A DNA stretch of 64,000 nucleotides from Anodontia alba (GCA_964016985.1 OZ024823.1:34834878-34898877); one strand, 5' to 3'; counted from the stretch's first letter, positions 11,366 to 23,346 are shown. Notes: generated by a model from the sequence alone, not told the origin. Numbers and translations: made by a program.

Positions 11366-11641
11366 CATTAAGAAAACAAGCCTATGCAATGAATACTCCG
11401 GCAAACCCCACTTTATATAGGAAAAAGTGAGGTCTGCAGTGCTATTCATTATTTCCTTATTTCTGCTATAAAAATTGTGGGTACTCGTTCAAACCGCCTC
11501 GGCGAGGCGGTTACTGAGGCGTTTCGAACGTGTACCCACAATTAATGATTTGAGAAGAAATAAGAAAGGTATCAAAATTTTTCCTCTGGAAATCATCTTC
11601 GGCAAAATGCAATGTATTTGAATAGATATGTTTTCCTTATG
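11366..11641. mobile_element. MITE-A copy inside the 5.2 kb element
   Basis: Starts CATTAAGAAAACAAGCCTAT, with the central GCCTCGGCGAGGCGGTT palindrome, and ends ATATGTTTTCCTTATG. Confidence 0.75.
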
Positions 11642-11874
11642 AGGAAAAAGTGGGGTTTGCTGGGCTGTTAATTATTTCCTTATTTCTGCTCTAAAACATA
11701 GATTATGGGTACTCGTTCGAACCGACAACTCACTGAGGCGGTTCGAACGTGTACCAACAATCAATGGTTTGACAAGAAATAAGAAAAAATAAAAAAAAAA
11801 ATCATCTGAAAATTTTCATTATTTTTAAACTAAAAAATACAGTGTATTTTGAATAGGCGTGTTTTCGTTATGAA
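11642..11874. mobile_element. MITE-A copy, truncated at the left end
   Basis: Directly abuts the preceding copy. It starts in the small AAAAAGTGGGGTTT repeat, retains the ACATAGATTATGGGTACTCG arm, and ends GGCGTGTTTTCGTTATG. Confidence 0.7.
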
Positions 11875-11959
11875 TATCACTTTTTACCTATGTCCACAGC
11901 TCAATCAAATACATAATATACACAACCGGACCGACGACATATTCGTCCAACTGTTTAAA

Positions 11960-11961
<2 letters not shown>

Positions 11962-12009
<48 letters not shown>
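11962..12009. repeat. (CA)n microsatellite
   Basis: About 24 uninterrupted CA units. Confidence 0.95.
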
Positions 12010-12010
<1 letters not shown>

Positions 12011-12159
12011 GGCTGTGGCGCCTAGTCATACAAGAACGCCCTAACCAACTGCACCATCACGATCCTTAAAAAAGAGTTTTCATGGAAAAGCATTTGAACG
12101 TATTTTTCCTGCAGATAGAATTATCAGGTTATCAGATACCGTTCTGCGATGGCACACGT

Positions 12160-12273
<114 letters not shown>

Positions 12274-12386
12274 ATGCATGAATCGTTATAAATCGTAATA
12301 TGGATAACAAATATTATATTTTAATTTAAGATTTCTCAGGCTCAACAGACACCCGGCCCAAGACCATATTAACAGACCGACCGTTT

Positions 12387-12661
12387 GGCTCGGTAGCTCA
12401 GTTGGCTATAGTGCTCGCACGGTATGCGAGAGGTGCTGGGCTCGAGTCCCGGTCGGGCAATGTGCATTTTTCCCTGTGACATTCGGTGGCCAGTGTGGGG
12501 GTCCGTGCTCGGGCTGCGAGCAGCAAAGGAACTGTCTCATCGGTACCAGCACGGTTCTGAGCAGTTTCGGGGACGAATCTATTTAAGCAGGGAGAACTTG
12601 ACACAGGTAGAGTGCTCGCACAGTATGCGAGAGGTTCTGGGTTCGATTCCCAGTCGGACCA
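12387..12661 (+). mobile_element. tRNA-like SINE with a duplicated tRNA 3' half
   Basis: 12387-12459 folds as a degenerate tRNA: A box TAGCTCAGTTGG, anticodon stem CTCGC/GCGAG, T stem CTGGG/CCCGG with loop CTCGAGT (B box), and a mostly paired acceptor. Near 12610-12661 a second, better preserved tRNA 3' half appears: anticodon stem CTCGC/GCGAG, B box GGTTCGATTCC, and an ending in GGACCA. The loop of that half reads as a threonine-type anticodon (AGT). The mispaired acceptor and missing T33 argue against a working tRNA gene; a tRNA-derived SINE or dimer is likelier. Confidence 0.6.
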
Positions 12662-12739
12662 AGTGCCTTTTCCTTCCCTGTGTCACATATATTTAAAAAT
12701 ATTTACCAAAGCTAAGGATACCGTCAAGGTTTATGGACT

Positions 12740-15520
12740 GTCCTAGGGAGATATTCGACAGAATTCATCACATGTGAAAAATCCGACCGAATTTCTCACA
12801 CCTATATTCGCCAATAATGCCACGTGTAATCTACTCGACCGATTATACCAAACGTGAGAAATTCAATGATATACTGCACATTTGTGGCAAAAATCGATCG
12901 AAGTCGTGACATATTGGACAGAATACATCACATGTGAAAAATCCAACCGAATTTCTCACACCTATATTTGCCGAAAATATCAGATGTAAAATATCCGACT
13001 TAATAGGTCAAACATGAGGAATTCGATCGAATAATTCACAGATGTGAAGAGTTTGACCCAATTCGACAAAGTTATCTCATATTCAGCAGAATACATCACA
13101 TGTGAAAAATCCGACCGAATTTCTCACACCTATATTCGCCGATAATGTCTCGTGTAAAAAATTCGACCTATTATGTCAAACGTGAGAAACTCAATGATAT
13201 ACTACACGGCTGTGGAAAAATCGACATAATTCGTACAAGTTGTGACTTATTGGACAGAAAACGTCACATGTGAAAAATGCGACCGAATTTCTCACACCTT
13301 TATTCACCGAAAGTGTGTCGCCTGTTTGACATCTGACCAAATATAGCACACGTGAGTAATTCCATCGAATTTTTCACAGCTGTGAAAAATTTCCGCCGAA
13401 TTCGTCACAGTCATGATTTATTCGACAGAATACATCACATGTGAAAAATCCGACCGAATTTCTCACACCTATATTCGCCGAAAATATCACATGTAAAATA
13501 TTCCACTGAATATATCAAACGTGAGGAATTCGATCGAATACGTCACAGATGTGAACAATTAGACCTAATTCGTCACAGTTATGATATATTCGACATAATT
13601 CATCACATGTGAATAATTCGACCGAATTTCTCACACATATATTCGCCGATAAGGCCACGTGTAAGATGTTTGACCGATTATATCAAACGTGAGAAATTCA
13701 ATGATATGCTGCACATATGTGGAAAAATCGATCAAATTCATACAAGTTGTGACATATTGGACAGAATACATCACATGTGAAAAATCCGACCGAATTTCTC
13801 ACACCTATATTCGCCGAAAATAGCACATGTAAAATATCCCACTGAATATATCAAACGTGAGGAATTCGATCGAATACTTCACAGATGTGAACAATTAGAC
13901 CTAATTCGTCACAGTTATGACATATTCAACAGAATTCATCACATGTGAAAAACCCGACCGAATTTCTCACACATATATTAGCCGATAATGCCACGTGTAA
14001 TCTACTCGACCGATTATATCAAACGTGAGTAATTCAATGATATTCTGCACATATGTGGCAAAAATTTATCGAATTCATACAAGATGTGACATATTGGACA
14101 GAATACATCACATGTGAAAAAACCGACCGAATTTCTCACACCAATATTTGCCGAAAATATCAAATGTAAAATGTCCGACTTAATAGGTCAAACATGAGGA
14201 ATTCGATCGAATACTTCACAGATTTGAAGAGTTTGACCAAATTCGACAAAGTTATCTCATATTCAGCAGAATACATCACATGTGAAAAATCCGACCGAAT
14301 TTCTCACACCTATATTCACCGATAATGTCACGTGTAAAATATTCGACCAATTATGTCAAACGTGAGAAATTCAATGATATACTACACGGCTGTGGAAAAA
14401 TCGACCTAATTCGTACAAGTTGTGACATATTGGACAAAAAACGTCACATGAGAAAAATGCGACCGAATTTCTCACACCTTTATTCACCGAAAAAGTGTCA
14501 CCTGTTTGACATCTGACCAAATATAGCACAGGGGAGTAATTCTATCGGATTTTTCGCTGCTGTGAAAATATTCCACCGAATTCGTCACAGTCATAATATA
14601 TTCGACAGAATACATCAGATGTGAAAAATTTGACCGAATTTCTCACACCTATATTCGCCGAAAATATCACATGTAAAATAGCCCACTAAATATATCAAAC
14701 GTGAGGAATTCGATCGAATATTTCACAGATGTGAACAATTAGACCTTATTCGTCATAGTTATGACATATTCGACAGAATTCACATGTGAAATATGCAACC
14801 GAATTTCTCACACCTCTATTCGCCGATAAGGCCACGTGTAAGATGTTTGACCGATTATATCAAACGTGAGATATTCAATGATATACTGCACAGATGTAGA
14901 AAAATCGATCGAATTCATACAAGTTGTGACATACTGGACAGAAAACATCACATGTGAAAAATCCGACCGAATTTCTCACACCTATATGTGCCGAAAATAT
15001 CAAATGTAAAGTTCCGACCGAATATGTCAAACATGAGGAATATGATCGAATACTTCACAGATGTGAACAATTTGACCAAATTCGTCAAAGTCATCACATA
15101 TTCAGCTGAATACATCACATGTGAAAAATCCGACCGAATTTCTCACACCTATATTTTACCAAAATGTGTCACATGTAAGAAATTCGACCGTATATGTCAC
15201 TTGTGAGGAATTCGATCCAATACTTTACAGCTGTGAAACTATGGAAAAATAGACTTAATTCGCCACACAGTTGTGACACATTTCACCGAAAACATCACAT
15301 ATGAAATACGTTCCAGTTTCTCACACCTATAATTCACCAAAGTGTGTCACATGTAACACATCCGACCAAATATATCTGGCACGTGATAAATTCGATCGAA
15401 AACTTCCCTGCTGTAAAAATAATTCGACCGAATTATTCATAGTTGTGACATATTTGACCAAATGCATGACATGTGAAAAATCCGACCGAATTTCTCACAC
15501 CTATATTTCACCGAAAATGT
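12740..15520. repeat. ~168 bp satellite-like array with a seven-unit higher-order period
   Basis: About 17 units, each containing ATCACATGTGAAAAATCCGA and CCGAATTTCTCACACC. Variant units follow the same order twice: a GCCACGTGTAAT type at 12811 and 13982, a GTGTGTC/GTGTCACCTG type at 13291 and 14471, and an AAGGCCACGTG type at 13651 and 14828. The offsets are 1171-1180 bp, a seven-unit higher-order repeat. Most units carry the palindrome TCACATGTGA, an E-box-like core. Confidence 0.85.
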
Positions 15521-15709
15521 TTCCATTCATTAAAAAATATGTTTACTGGTGTGCAAGCAATAGAAATTCTAATGTGTGACAAACTCGTTTGGGTTAAAAA
15601 CTTTAAATCCGCTAAACGTATTCTTCATCTTTGTCCGAATGTGAAAAATTCGGTCGAATTTATCACACCGGCGTGAGGAATCCGTTCCGTGAGAAATACG
15701 GTTCAACAT

Positions 15710-16337
15710 ACAAAAACCCAAAGCTACGTATATTAAGAGACCGTCGCGATTCCCGCGCCGTTCAATAACTAGACTGCGACAGACTGCATGCGTGTCTTAA
15801 CCCAATCATGGTTATTAACTGTGCTTTCATCTTTAATTGCATGACGGTTGATAGGGTCTCAGACTCTGTGACGGTGCAGACCTTCATTAGAGGGCGACGC
15901 TTCATATTTATTCGGACCATCCTGGGTTCAAGTAATGGTTTTCTTTAGGTCTGGCTGGCAGTATCGGAGATCTTTGCTACGAGGCCTTATCTTTGTTTTA
16001 TCACAGTAATTTTATTTGATTTACATAATTTTTATTTCTTTTTTATTTATTTATTTATTTTTATTTGTTTGTTTTTTTTTTTCTCGGAATTAATGAATTC
16101 ATCAGTTTCTATAAAGTTAATTAATGAATTTTTATCAGAATGCACGCTTCCTGCTACATATGAGGATGTACGTCTTTTGTTTATAAGTGTTAGCTATATT
16201 AAACTGTTTATAATCTCAAGTGTTATTCTTCAATGAATAATTTAGACTTTTCTCTGGGCCTTAACTGTACGCTTGGTTAATGACCAGTCAATAAATCTGA
16301 ACTCATCACCATCATCATCATGATCCGACACGATATA
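15710..16337. other. Intergenic DNA with a dispersed repeat
   Basis: No gene is seen. A copy of the 3781/9660 repeat lies at about 15835-16010, followed by a T-rich stretch and AT-rich sequence. Confidence 0.4.
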
Positions 16338-16675
16338 CAGTCGAACCTCAATGGCTCGAATATCTTTGGGAACATGGGAAATTGTTCGAGACATGGGAAG
16401 TTCGAGTCATTAAGGGTTAATCATAGTGCCAGATCAGGAAACTAATGGTGATAATTTAAGGAAGTCGTTTCTATCTTTTATACAATAATGGTATGTTGAG
16501 TGTACTCATTAGAATCGATTCGACACACAACATACAATTTCATGATAAAATAAGAAAACTTCCTTAATTGTTTGTTTTCTGGAGCTGTCGGAAGAATTTT
16601 GTAGGAACTCTATAACCGGTTCGAATCATCCATGGTAAACGAGCTATCAGTATTCGAGCTAATGAGGTTCGACTG
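16338..16675. mobile_element. MITE with CAGTCGAACCTCAATGGCTC ends (MITE-C2)
   Basis: Starts CAGTCGAACCTCAATGGCTC after a TA and ends GCTAATGAGGTTCGACTG. The centre holds a GGTATGTTGAGTGTACTCAT palindrome. The sister copy is at 23007-23346. Confidence 0.8.
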
Positions 16676-17053
16676 TGTGTGCAGTCTGTGATAGGCCTTT
16701 GCGGTCGCATATTTGGTACCGAATTTAACCTTAGCATTCGGACACCTTATTTTCATACCATATTTTTTCTAAAATTTGAATTTGAACAAGTCCAATTTAT
16801 TGTCTGTTGTTGTCTCTAAATATTGCTGGATGAATGGCAAACAATGTAGACCCTGATCAGACGCCGCGTTTGATCATTTCTGTCTATCGGAATGATTTGT
16901 GAAAATACAGTAGTACCTTTTTTTTAGTGAGACTCGGAATATTTTTAAGCACGTAAGGTAACTGGAGGATTTTCCGCCATTTTAATTAGGGACAGAACTT
17001 TTGTAAAATTCCATATGCTTTTCAGCACATGAAGACCCTCTGACAAAGAATCC

Positions 17054-17112
17054 TCTCTAAAAGGAAAGAATTTGCTCCCAATGGGAGCAAAATCTTTCCT
17101 TTTAGAGTAGAT
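17054..17112. repeat. 59 bp hairpin (CTCTAAAAGGAAAG family)
   Basis: Arms CTAAAAGGAAAGAATTTGCT and AGCAAAATCTTTCCTTTTAG around CCCAATGGG. Confidence 0.75.
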
Positions 17113-17206
17113 TTCTTTTCAGATGGGAGATAAGTTCAATATATAATTTTACCAAGTTAAAATCCCCGAAAATGTATACATTCCCCTTTAAGGTTACCTT
17201 GCTTTC

Positions 17207-17485
17207 CATCACGAAAACATGCCTATATAATTTTGACCCCCTTAAACCCCACTTTTATATAGTAAAACTGGGGTTTACAGGGGTATACATTATTTTTCTT
17301 ATTTCTGCTCAAAACATAGATTGTGGGTACTCGTTAGAACCGCCTTGTCCAGGCGGTTCTAGCGAGTACCCACAATCTATGTTTTGAGCAGAAATATGAA
17401 AAATTTTAGAATATTTCATCTGAAAACTTTCATTTTTTTGGTGGCAAAATTTTCAGTATATTTGAATAGGCTTGTTCTCGTAATG
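17207..17485. mobile_element. MITE-A copy
   Basis: Starts CATCACGAAAACATGCCTAT and ends TAGGCTTGTTCTCGTAATG. The long central palindrome is complete except for a small change at the tip (CTTGTCCAGG). Confidence 0.85.
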
Positions 17486-18130
17486 TCTGGGACAGAATTG
17501 ATGCAGTTTGACTGACTCATTTAATTATTGTATCTTTTGTCAGAGATTCTTATTCCCCATAGACAAACTATTGGTGAAGCATGAAATGAATGACGCAAAA
17601 TTCGAGAAACGGGCCGTAAGCCATACGTGGAAGGCAATGACCTAAATCGGTATCTGCAAATCTCACCTGGGACTTCTCTGATCATTCCTCCAAATCGAAA
17701 ACAGCCTTTTGACATATTTGACCTGCGTAGACTGATATAATTCTGCGCATTCGCACATCTTGATCTGTGTCTAAAATGGATCCTGTCATTACGTATGGAC
17801 TTTGAACATTTTCGAAGCGAACAGCATAGACTTTGATCAGACTGTACGTATACGTCTACACTGGTTGCTTATCCCATAAAGTTCATTTTAGATTAAGAGA
17901 GCTAATGTTATTCTACCGTGGTAATCAGACTTGTTCTGTAAGCGGGCAACGTAGTTCCTGATCAGACCACGACTGCGCAGAGTGAGCTGAGCCTTGGTTT
18001 CCCGCATGAGGCATACTAACCATTTTCTCGCGATGCCCATAAACTGCTTCACCAAATAAGGCGACTGGATACTGTTTCAGGGCGGTAATTCTGCCAAAAA
18101 AATCGTTTTTGCCTCTTTTTTGGAAAGGGG

Positions 18131-18190
18131 TCTATTCTAAAAGGAAAGCCTTTCTCTCCGTGGAAGCAAATTCTTCCTTTTTAGAGTAGA
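18131..18190. repeat. 60 bp hairpin (CTCTAAAAGGAAAG family)
   Basis: Imperfect copy with arms TTCTAAAAGGAAAG and CTTCCTTTTTAGAGTAGA. Confidence 0.6.
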
Positions 18191-18199
18191 CTCCTTTTT

Positions 18200-18757
18200 A
18201 TACCCCGCCACACAAGAATGGCGGGGTATTATGGTTTCACGTTGGACGTCCGTGTTTCTGTCCGTCCGTCCGTCAGTCGTACGTCCGTCCGTCCGTCTGT
18301 TTTTCGTTTCCGGATGGTAACTTGAGTAAATATCAATGGATTTTCACCAAACTTGGTATGTGCATTGATATTGTAATGATCTGATTTGGGATTGCTAATC
18401 GGCAAATTTCGTCAAATTTTCACGGAGTTATCTGCCCGAGACACGCCCATATTCTCGTTTCCGGATGATAACTTGGGTAAACGTCAACGGATTTTAACCA
18501 AACTTGGTATGTGCATTGATATTGTGAAGATCTGGATTGGGATTGCTAATGGGCAAATTTCGTCAAATTTTGACGGAGATATCTGCCCGAGACACGCCCA
18601 TATTTTCGTTTCCGGACAATAACGAGTAAGGGATTTTAACCAAACTTGGTACATGCATTGATATGAAGGACATCTGGTTTGGGATTGCTAATAGGAAAAT
18701 TTCGTCAATGTTTGACAGAGTTATCTGCCCGCGACACAATAATGGCGGGGTATTATA
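18200..18757. mobile_element. Tandem-array element 2 (short, three ~130 bp units)
   Basis: Its ends are inverted (ATACCCCGCCA at the left, TGGCGGGGTAT at the right). A GTCC/GTCT-rich microsatellite (18250-18305) is followed by three direct repeats, each with TTTCCGGATGGTAACTTG, ACCAAACTTGGTATGTGCAT and TTTCGTCAAATTTTGACGG. The same head (hairpin end, GTCC tract, then array) is seen at 43147 and 45032. Confidence 0.8.
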
Positions 18758-19724
18758 TTTTTTACCTTTTTATTCTAAAGGGAATTGGCGTGCAGGAAAG
18801 CAAATAATGAAGTCATGCAAATTGTCATACGTGTAAAGATGGTGCAAAGTCAACGGGGAATATCCAGTGCCCTTAATTGGAAGTAATGAATTTTTGATGA
18901 GCTGGATGTTTCAAAATGGATACCTGATGATTTTTATGTTGTTTTTTTATTTCATTTTTTTCCACATTGAAAGTGAATTTTTCTAATTATCATTTCTTTT
19001 TATCAATGTGATAGATAGCCGTCCAATAATTAATTGCATGTTATATGACAAATACCAGTATGCTTGCCGAACGTTCCACTGGGATATGCGAACATCTAAG
19101 CTGCATATTATATTACGTACATTCACACACTTGTAAAAATATGTTGAAAACAGAACAGAACAAAACAAGACAAAACTAGATTCGAAAAAGAAATAGCTCT
19201 TAGACACTCTGGCAGGAACATCCACATGCCGTATGGATCATTTTTTTTTTTTGTACACAAGAAAAACAAATGGGCGCTTCAAGGGAAAAGGTGCTTTTAA
19301 ACATGCGCAAAATATGCAGATTCAGATCACCATGTGCATGCGCCATGTATCATTTAGAAATATCATACATTCTGTAATATCTAATGATTCTATTAGCGGA
19401 CAGTGAAGACCCTGATCAGACTGGATGTACAGTCTGATCTGGTCCTTCGTTGTCAATGCATGCCCGAAGGCACATTTTCGCTTGGCTTGGCTCATATTAT
19501 TCTATCATTCCAGCCAAAATGGCTGACGTTTGTATAACCCTGTTATCCCTAGACTTCTGCAATATAATTTTCCGTCGATCAGTTTGGACACGTCTCTTGT
19601 TGCAAACATGGATGGCGGTAAAAAAAAAATCTAGAGCCAAATGGTAAACTGTGCATACTGGATAAGACGGCTCGCACTGAGCCGTCTCATCTGGATTTAC
19701 ACTGTTAGCATATGAAGTTTAGCT
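18758..19724. other. Intergenic DNA, no gene seen
   Basis: AT-rich sequence with one GCGGACA-type hairpin (about 19395-19475). Small frames here show no recognisable domain. Confidence 0.4.
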
Positions 19725-19832
19725 GGCCAGCTAGTATTCTTTATAAATCTATAGCGGGCCGTTCTCGGCCCGTCAGCTACCCTGACGGGCCGAGAACGGC
19801 CCGCTATAGATTTATAAAGAACGCTTTTTGGG
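19725..19832. mobile_element. MITE-B, 107 bp palindrome copy
   Basis: Near-perfect palindrome around GGCCCGTCAGCTACC / CCTGACGGGCC with TTATAAATCTATAGCGGGCC arms. The centre differs from other copies by matching C/G changes on both arms (GTTCTCGG/CCGAGAAC). The outer ends are partly decayed. Confidence 0.8.
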
Positions 19833-19946
19833 ACAAGTCTTATTGTAGATTGTGTTGTGTGCTGGCTCAAATGTAGCTGATACAGGACGGTTGCACTGTA
19901 GTATCTTTGTATTAGATGACCAGTTGTGTGTTGTACGTGTTCTGTT

Positions 19947-20254
19947 TGTTTGTTTGTGTTGAGGTTTTACGGCCCAGTCAACCCAATGGGGTCATGTCGA
20001 GCGCGGTCAGTTTACCTAACCACACGTTTACTGGGCAGGCTTAGTCCTCTAAGCGGTTAACCAGTATTGTGCACATTCTTTCGCCAGAAACTGACAACTG
20101 CCCTTCTTGAATCAGCGGAAGGGAGAGAATGACCGTAGAAAATATTTCATGATCAATCTCCACGAAAGATTGTTGCCGACCTCGGCGGGGGTTGAACCCG
20201 CGACCTCCTGGTCTCCAGTCGGACGGCGCATCCAACTGAGCCACCGAGGCCGGC
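19947..20254 (-). mobile_element. tRNA-derived SINE, full length, 12 bp target-site duplication
   Basis: On the minus strand it begins GCCGGCCTCGGTGGCTCAGT (A box GTGGCTCAGTTGG), with B box GGGTTCAACCCC, a conserved body with ATTGATCATGAAATATTTTC, and a tail CCTCAACACAAACAAACAAA. Perfect direct repeats ACGTGTTCTGTT flank it (19935-19946 and 20255-20266), the mark of LINE-machinery insertion. The ~70-residue frame over its head is spurious. Confidence 0.9.
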
Positions 20255-20532
20255 ACGTGTTCTGTTAGAACGAAGAGTTGTCAATTGTAAGTTATTTGGG
20301 ACCATTATATATATAACAACAACAACATGGTTATTTGGGAACGTATAGATATATAGATATATACGGTTTACTCCGTTTATATCTGGTTTGTGGGAGCATT
20401 ATATACTGGGATATTGGAATTATAATGGTCTAGTTTCTAATCAAAGAAATGATCAGGTTCTTCGCTGTGTGCTCAAAGGATAGTTAAGGACCAAAGCTTT
20501 CTTCATGGTATATAATGCTGTAAAATATGCTA

Positions 20533-21154
20533 CGAGGGTCCTGCAAAATGTTTTGTCACTGGGTTCGGATTACTTTAGTGCTACGTTTTATCAAACATAT
20601 TTTTATTACAAACCTTCAAAGTATTTCCCCTTTACTGAAACACATTTTTGTAACCTTTTTACACAGTCGCGAAAAGCAGATAAATAGTCTTCTTTTGGTA
20701 TCTTTTGGAGACGCTGATAAATAGCGCTGCCAAGAGAACTTCTAGACGTATACTTATTTCCAGAAAGCATTTTCTTAAGCCTTGGAAATAAAACGAAGTC
20801 ACAGGGACTCGGGTCAGGTGAATAAGGTGGATGGTTTAAAACTTTCACCTTTTCAGAAGCCAAAAAAAACTTAACAACCTAACTCTTATGAGAGGAGGCG
20901 TTTCCATGTAAAAGATGGACTCCTGACTATCCTTTGCTTGGTCGTTTCTTATTGTAACAAGTAAATTGGTCAGTGTATTTGACCTCATCTATTTCAAACT
21001 GAAATAACTCGGTCAGTTGGAAAGTATTTTGCACGAAATAAACGGGTATCGTTAGCTATTTAACACACCATTCAAGTGCAATGAAGCATTTTAAAATATA
21101 CCTGGGATAAAACTTAGGAGCCTATTAGTGACAGAACTATTTGCTGGACCCTTG
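20533..21154 (-). pseudogene. Internally deleted, inactive mariner element
   Basis: Terminal inverted repeats CGAGGGTCCTGCAAAATG and (right end, complement) CAAGGGTCCAGCAAATAG lie inside TA duplications (20531-20532, 21155-21156). At 622 bp it is about half the usual mariner length of about 1.3 kb; the transposase N-terminal half is missing. The remaining C-terminal frame (complement of 20606-20863) has the mariner signature HPPYSPDPSPCDF, whose last Asp (20798-20800) is the third catalytic residue of DD34D. Exactly 35 codons before it the second Asp of the HDN motif has become Gly (HGN, 20903-20905). A TAG lies between them (20879-20881). It is a fossil. Confidence 0.9.
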
Positions 21155-21477
21155 TATCTAGCAACTGTACAGATTTTTAAACAAAATGATTCATACACAT
21201 AACAGAACTGTAATGCAGAAAGTATAAGTAGTAAATAAATTGTTCTGCTCTTCATACCTCAGCTCTATGCATTTACTTACAGCTTTCCTTACGGAGATTA
21301 TACTTGCGCAATTAGGTGAGAAACGTAAACTTAATATCGTAATGTATAATCATATGTAATGACAGTCTCCGTATCTTGCAAAGTGACTATATCCTTCGTA
21401 CGTTCTGAAATGGACTACATATAAAACGAATGAGCTTCAGAGCAATAAAAACACTCACAGAACTGAAACGGCTGAAG

Positions 21478-22130
21478 TGTCACGTTTTCTGGGCCAGACT
21501 AGCTAGTTTCGGTCAATCAGGTCTCGCCAGTAACCCTCGTGTAAAGTTCCAAAATCCTGGAACGGGCTCAATGACCATAAAGGATCAGAAAATACAGTGA
21601 ACCCTCGTTACAACGACAGCATTTGTTCCCAAAGATATTGCCACTGAAATGAATTTACTGTTGTAAAGAATTATTAACGGACAGAATGATACGTAAGAAA
21701 GACTGATTTCTTCTTATTTCCACATGGAACAAGTGTTTTGGATATTTGTTAGAATCGCCTCAGTGAGGCGATTCTAACAAGTATCCTAAACATATGTTGT
21801 CTAATTTTTAATGCAATATTCATGCATAATTTCTCGTTAGCTGTCACCTCTTGAGCGAAGTTTCTCTAACATTCAAATTGTCATTATAACGAATTGTGTC
21901 GTTGTATCGAGTGTCGGTATAAAAAGGGTTGACTATATAAACTACTATATAGTTAAGTACGGGAAGACGTTGTATGATTTCTTCACAAAACGAATACCAT
22001 CTGTCATGTTTTCTGGGACAGACTAGCTAGTTTTTATCAATTAGGTATCATCAGTGACCCTCACACACAGTTTCAAAATTCCTCGAATGGCGCAGTCAGT
22101 GATTACCAAGGATCAGAAATTATAAATTAC
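21478..22130. repeat. Direct repeats flanking a MITE (GACTAGCTAGTTT blocks)
   Basis: Two diverged copies of a ~120 bp block, about 21478-21594 and 22003-22130, share TTTTCTGGG, CAGACTAGCTAGTTT, a CAGTAACCCTC-like stretch and AGGATCAGAAA. They bracket the MITE at 21595-21934. Confidence 0.6.
21595..21934. mobile_element. MITE with CAGTGAACCCTCGTTACAAC end (MITE-C3)
   Basis: Starts CAGTGAACCCTCGTTACAAC after TA (21593-21594) and ends GGGTTGACTA. The centre is a palindrome GAATCGCCTCAGTGAGGCGA with ATACTTGTTAG arms. Confidence 0.7.
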
Positions 22131-22345
22131 ACTATAGTGAAGTAAGTTTTATAAATATGTAGTGCAGATGACAAACTTAAGGGCTCTGCGGAAAGCACTT
22201 ATTAATCCAACCTAATTAAAACCATTGGAAAAAGCAAAAGACTTATGAAGCTAGACCAGAAAACTATATGTACATAGATTAAACAAGAATAGAAATTGGA
22301 AAAAGAAAAGAAATCAATGCAGGCAAAAATTAAAAACAACAACAA

Positions 22346-22383
<38 letters not shown>

Positions 22384-23006
22384 GTAAAACAAGGGGAGGG
22401 GTGTCCATAAGGCTCCTTTCTTGCTCCGTAACAAAAGTCTTCATTTTTTGTTGATAGTTTACATATGATAACGGTATTGATTCTGCAACGTAAGCCCTAG
22501 TGGAATAACATGATCATGAAGTAACATGGTCATGAAAGTGTGTGAGGTAATTAAGTATATAAACCTTAAGTACCATATTTTGAACACCGTTTCTCTTTGA
22601 AATATATCACACCAACCTCTTATCATACCTTCTTACTAACCCCATCCCTTAAAGAAAAATGTTACATCTGCAGCATCTCTTTTATAAAAATCTTCATTTC
22701 TTTCTTCTTTTTAATTTTATTTTTAATTTGAATTCAATAAAATCTAGCTTTTCCCAAGAACTGAATGATGAATAATTTTGAAGCTTACCTGAATCAACAA
22801 TGGGATAGGGCAAAGAGATGACTAAGTTTTAGTGACCTTGACCTCATTTTAAGGTCACATCACAGCATCAAACTCCTTCCTCCCCACATCGAGGTGATCC
22901 AATCAGGACCCACTATACACAATAACAATACAAGAAACAAGACAAGGAAAAAAAAAAAAAAAAAAAAAAAAGCATCTAGCGATACGTGTGTTTCAAATAT
23001 ATAATA
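21935..23006. other. Intergenic DNA, no gene seen
   Basis: AT-rich. It contains a GACTAGCTAGTTT block, an A-run near 22350-22380 and another near 22950-22971. The 80-residue frame on the minus strand encodes a poly-Phe tract from the A-run and is rejected. Confidence 0.4.
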
Positions 23007-23346
23007 CAGTCAAACTTCAATGGCTCGAACATATTTTGGACCATGGAAACTTGTTCGAGTTATGGGTAGTTCGAGCCACTGAGGGCTAATCATGGAGCCA
23101 GGTTGCAAATGACGATAATATAGGGAAATCTTTTCGATCTTCTACACAATAATGGTATGTTGAGTATACTCATTAGAATCGCCTCGACGAGGCGATTCTA
23201 AGGAGTACACACAACATACAATTCCATGATAAATCAGAAAATACATTAAAGAGATGTTTTCTTGACCTATCGGGAGAATTTTGTAGGGACTTAAAAGTAG
23301 CCATAGTAAGCGTGCCATCCGTACTCGAGCTATTGAGGTTCGACTG
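23007..23346. mobile_element. MITE-C2, second copy
   Basis: Starts CAGTCAAACTTCAATGGCTC after TA and ends TATTGAGGTTCGACTG. The centre has GAATCGCCTCGACGAGGCGA with TATGTTGAGTATACTCATTA arms. Confidence 0.8.

Noticed and set aside
12387..12459. Functional tRNA gene
   Set aside because: Mispaired acceptor end, C instead of T at position 33 and a duplicated half nearby indicate a SINE-type relic.
12740..15520. CRISPR-like regular spacing of short palindromic repeats
   Set aside because: The whole ~168 bp unit is repeated, not only a short repeat with unique spacers; the window is eukaryotic.
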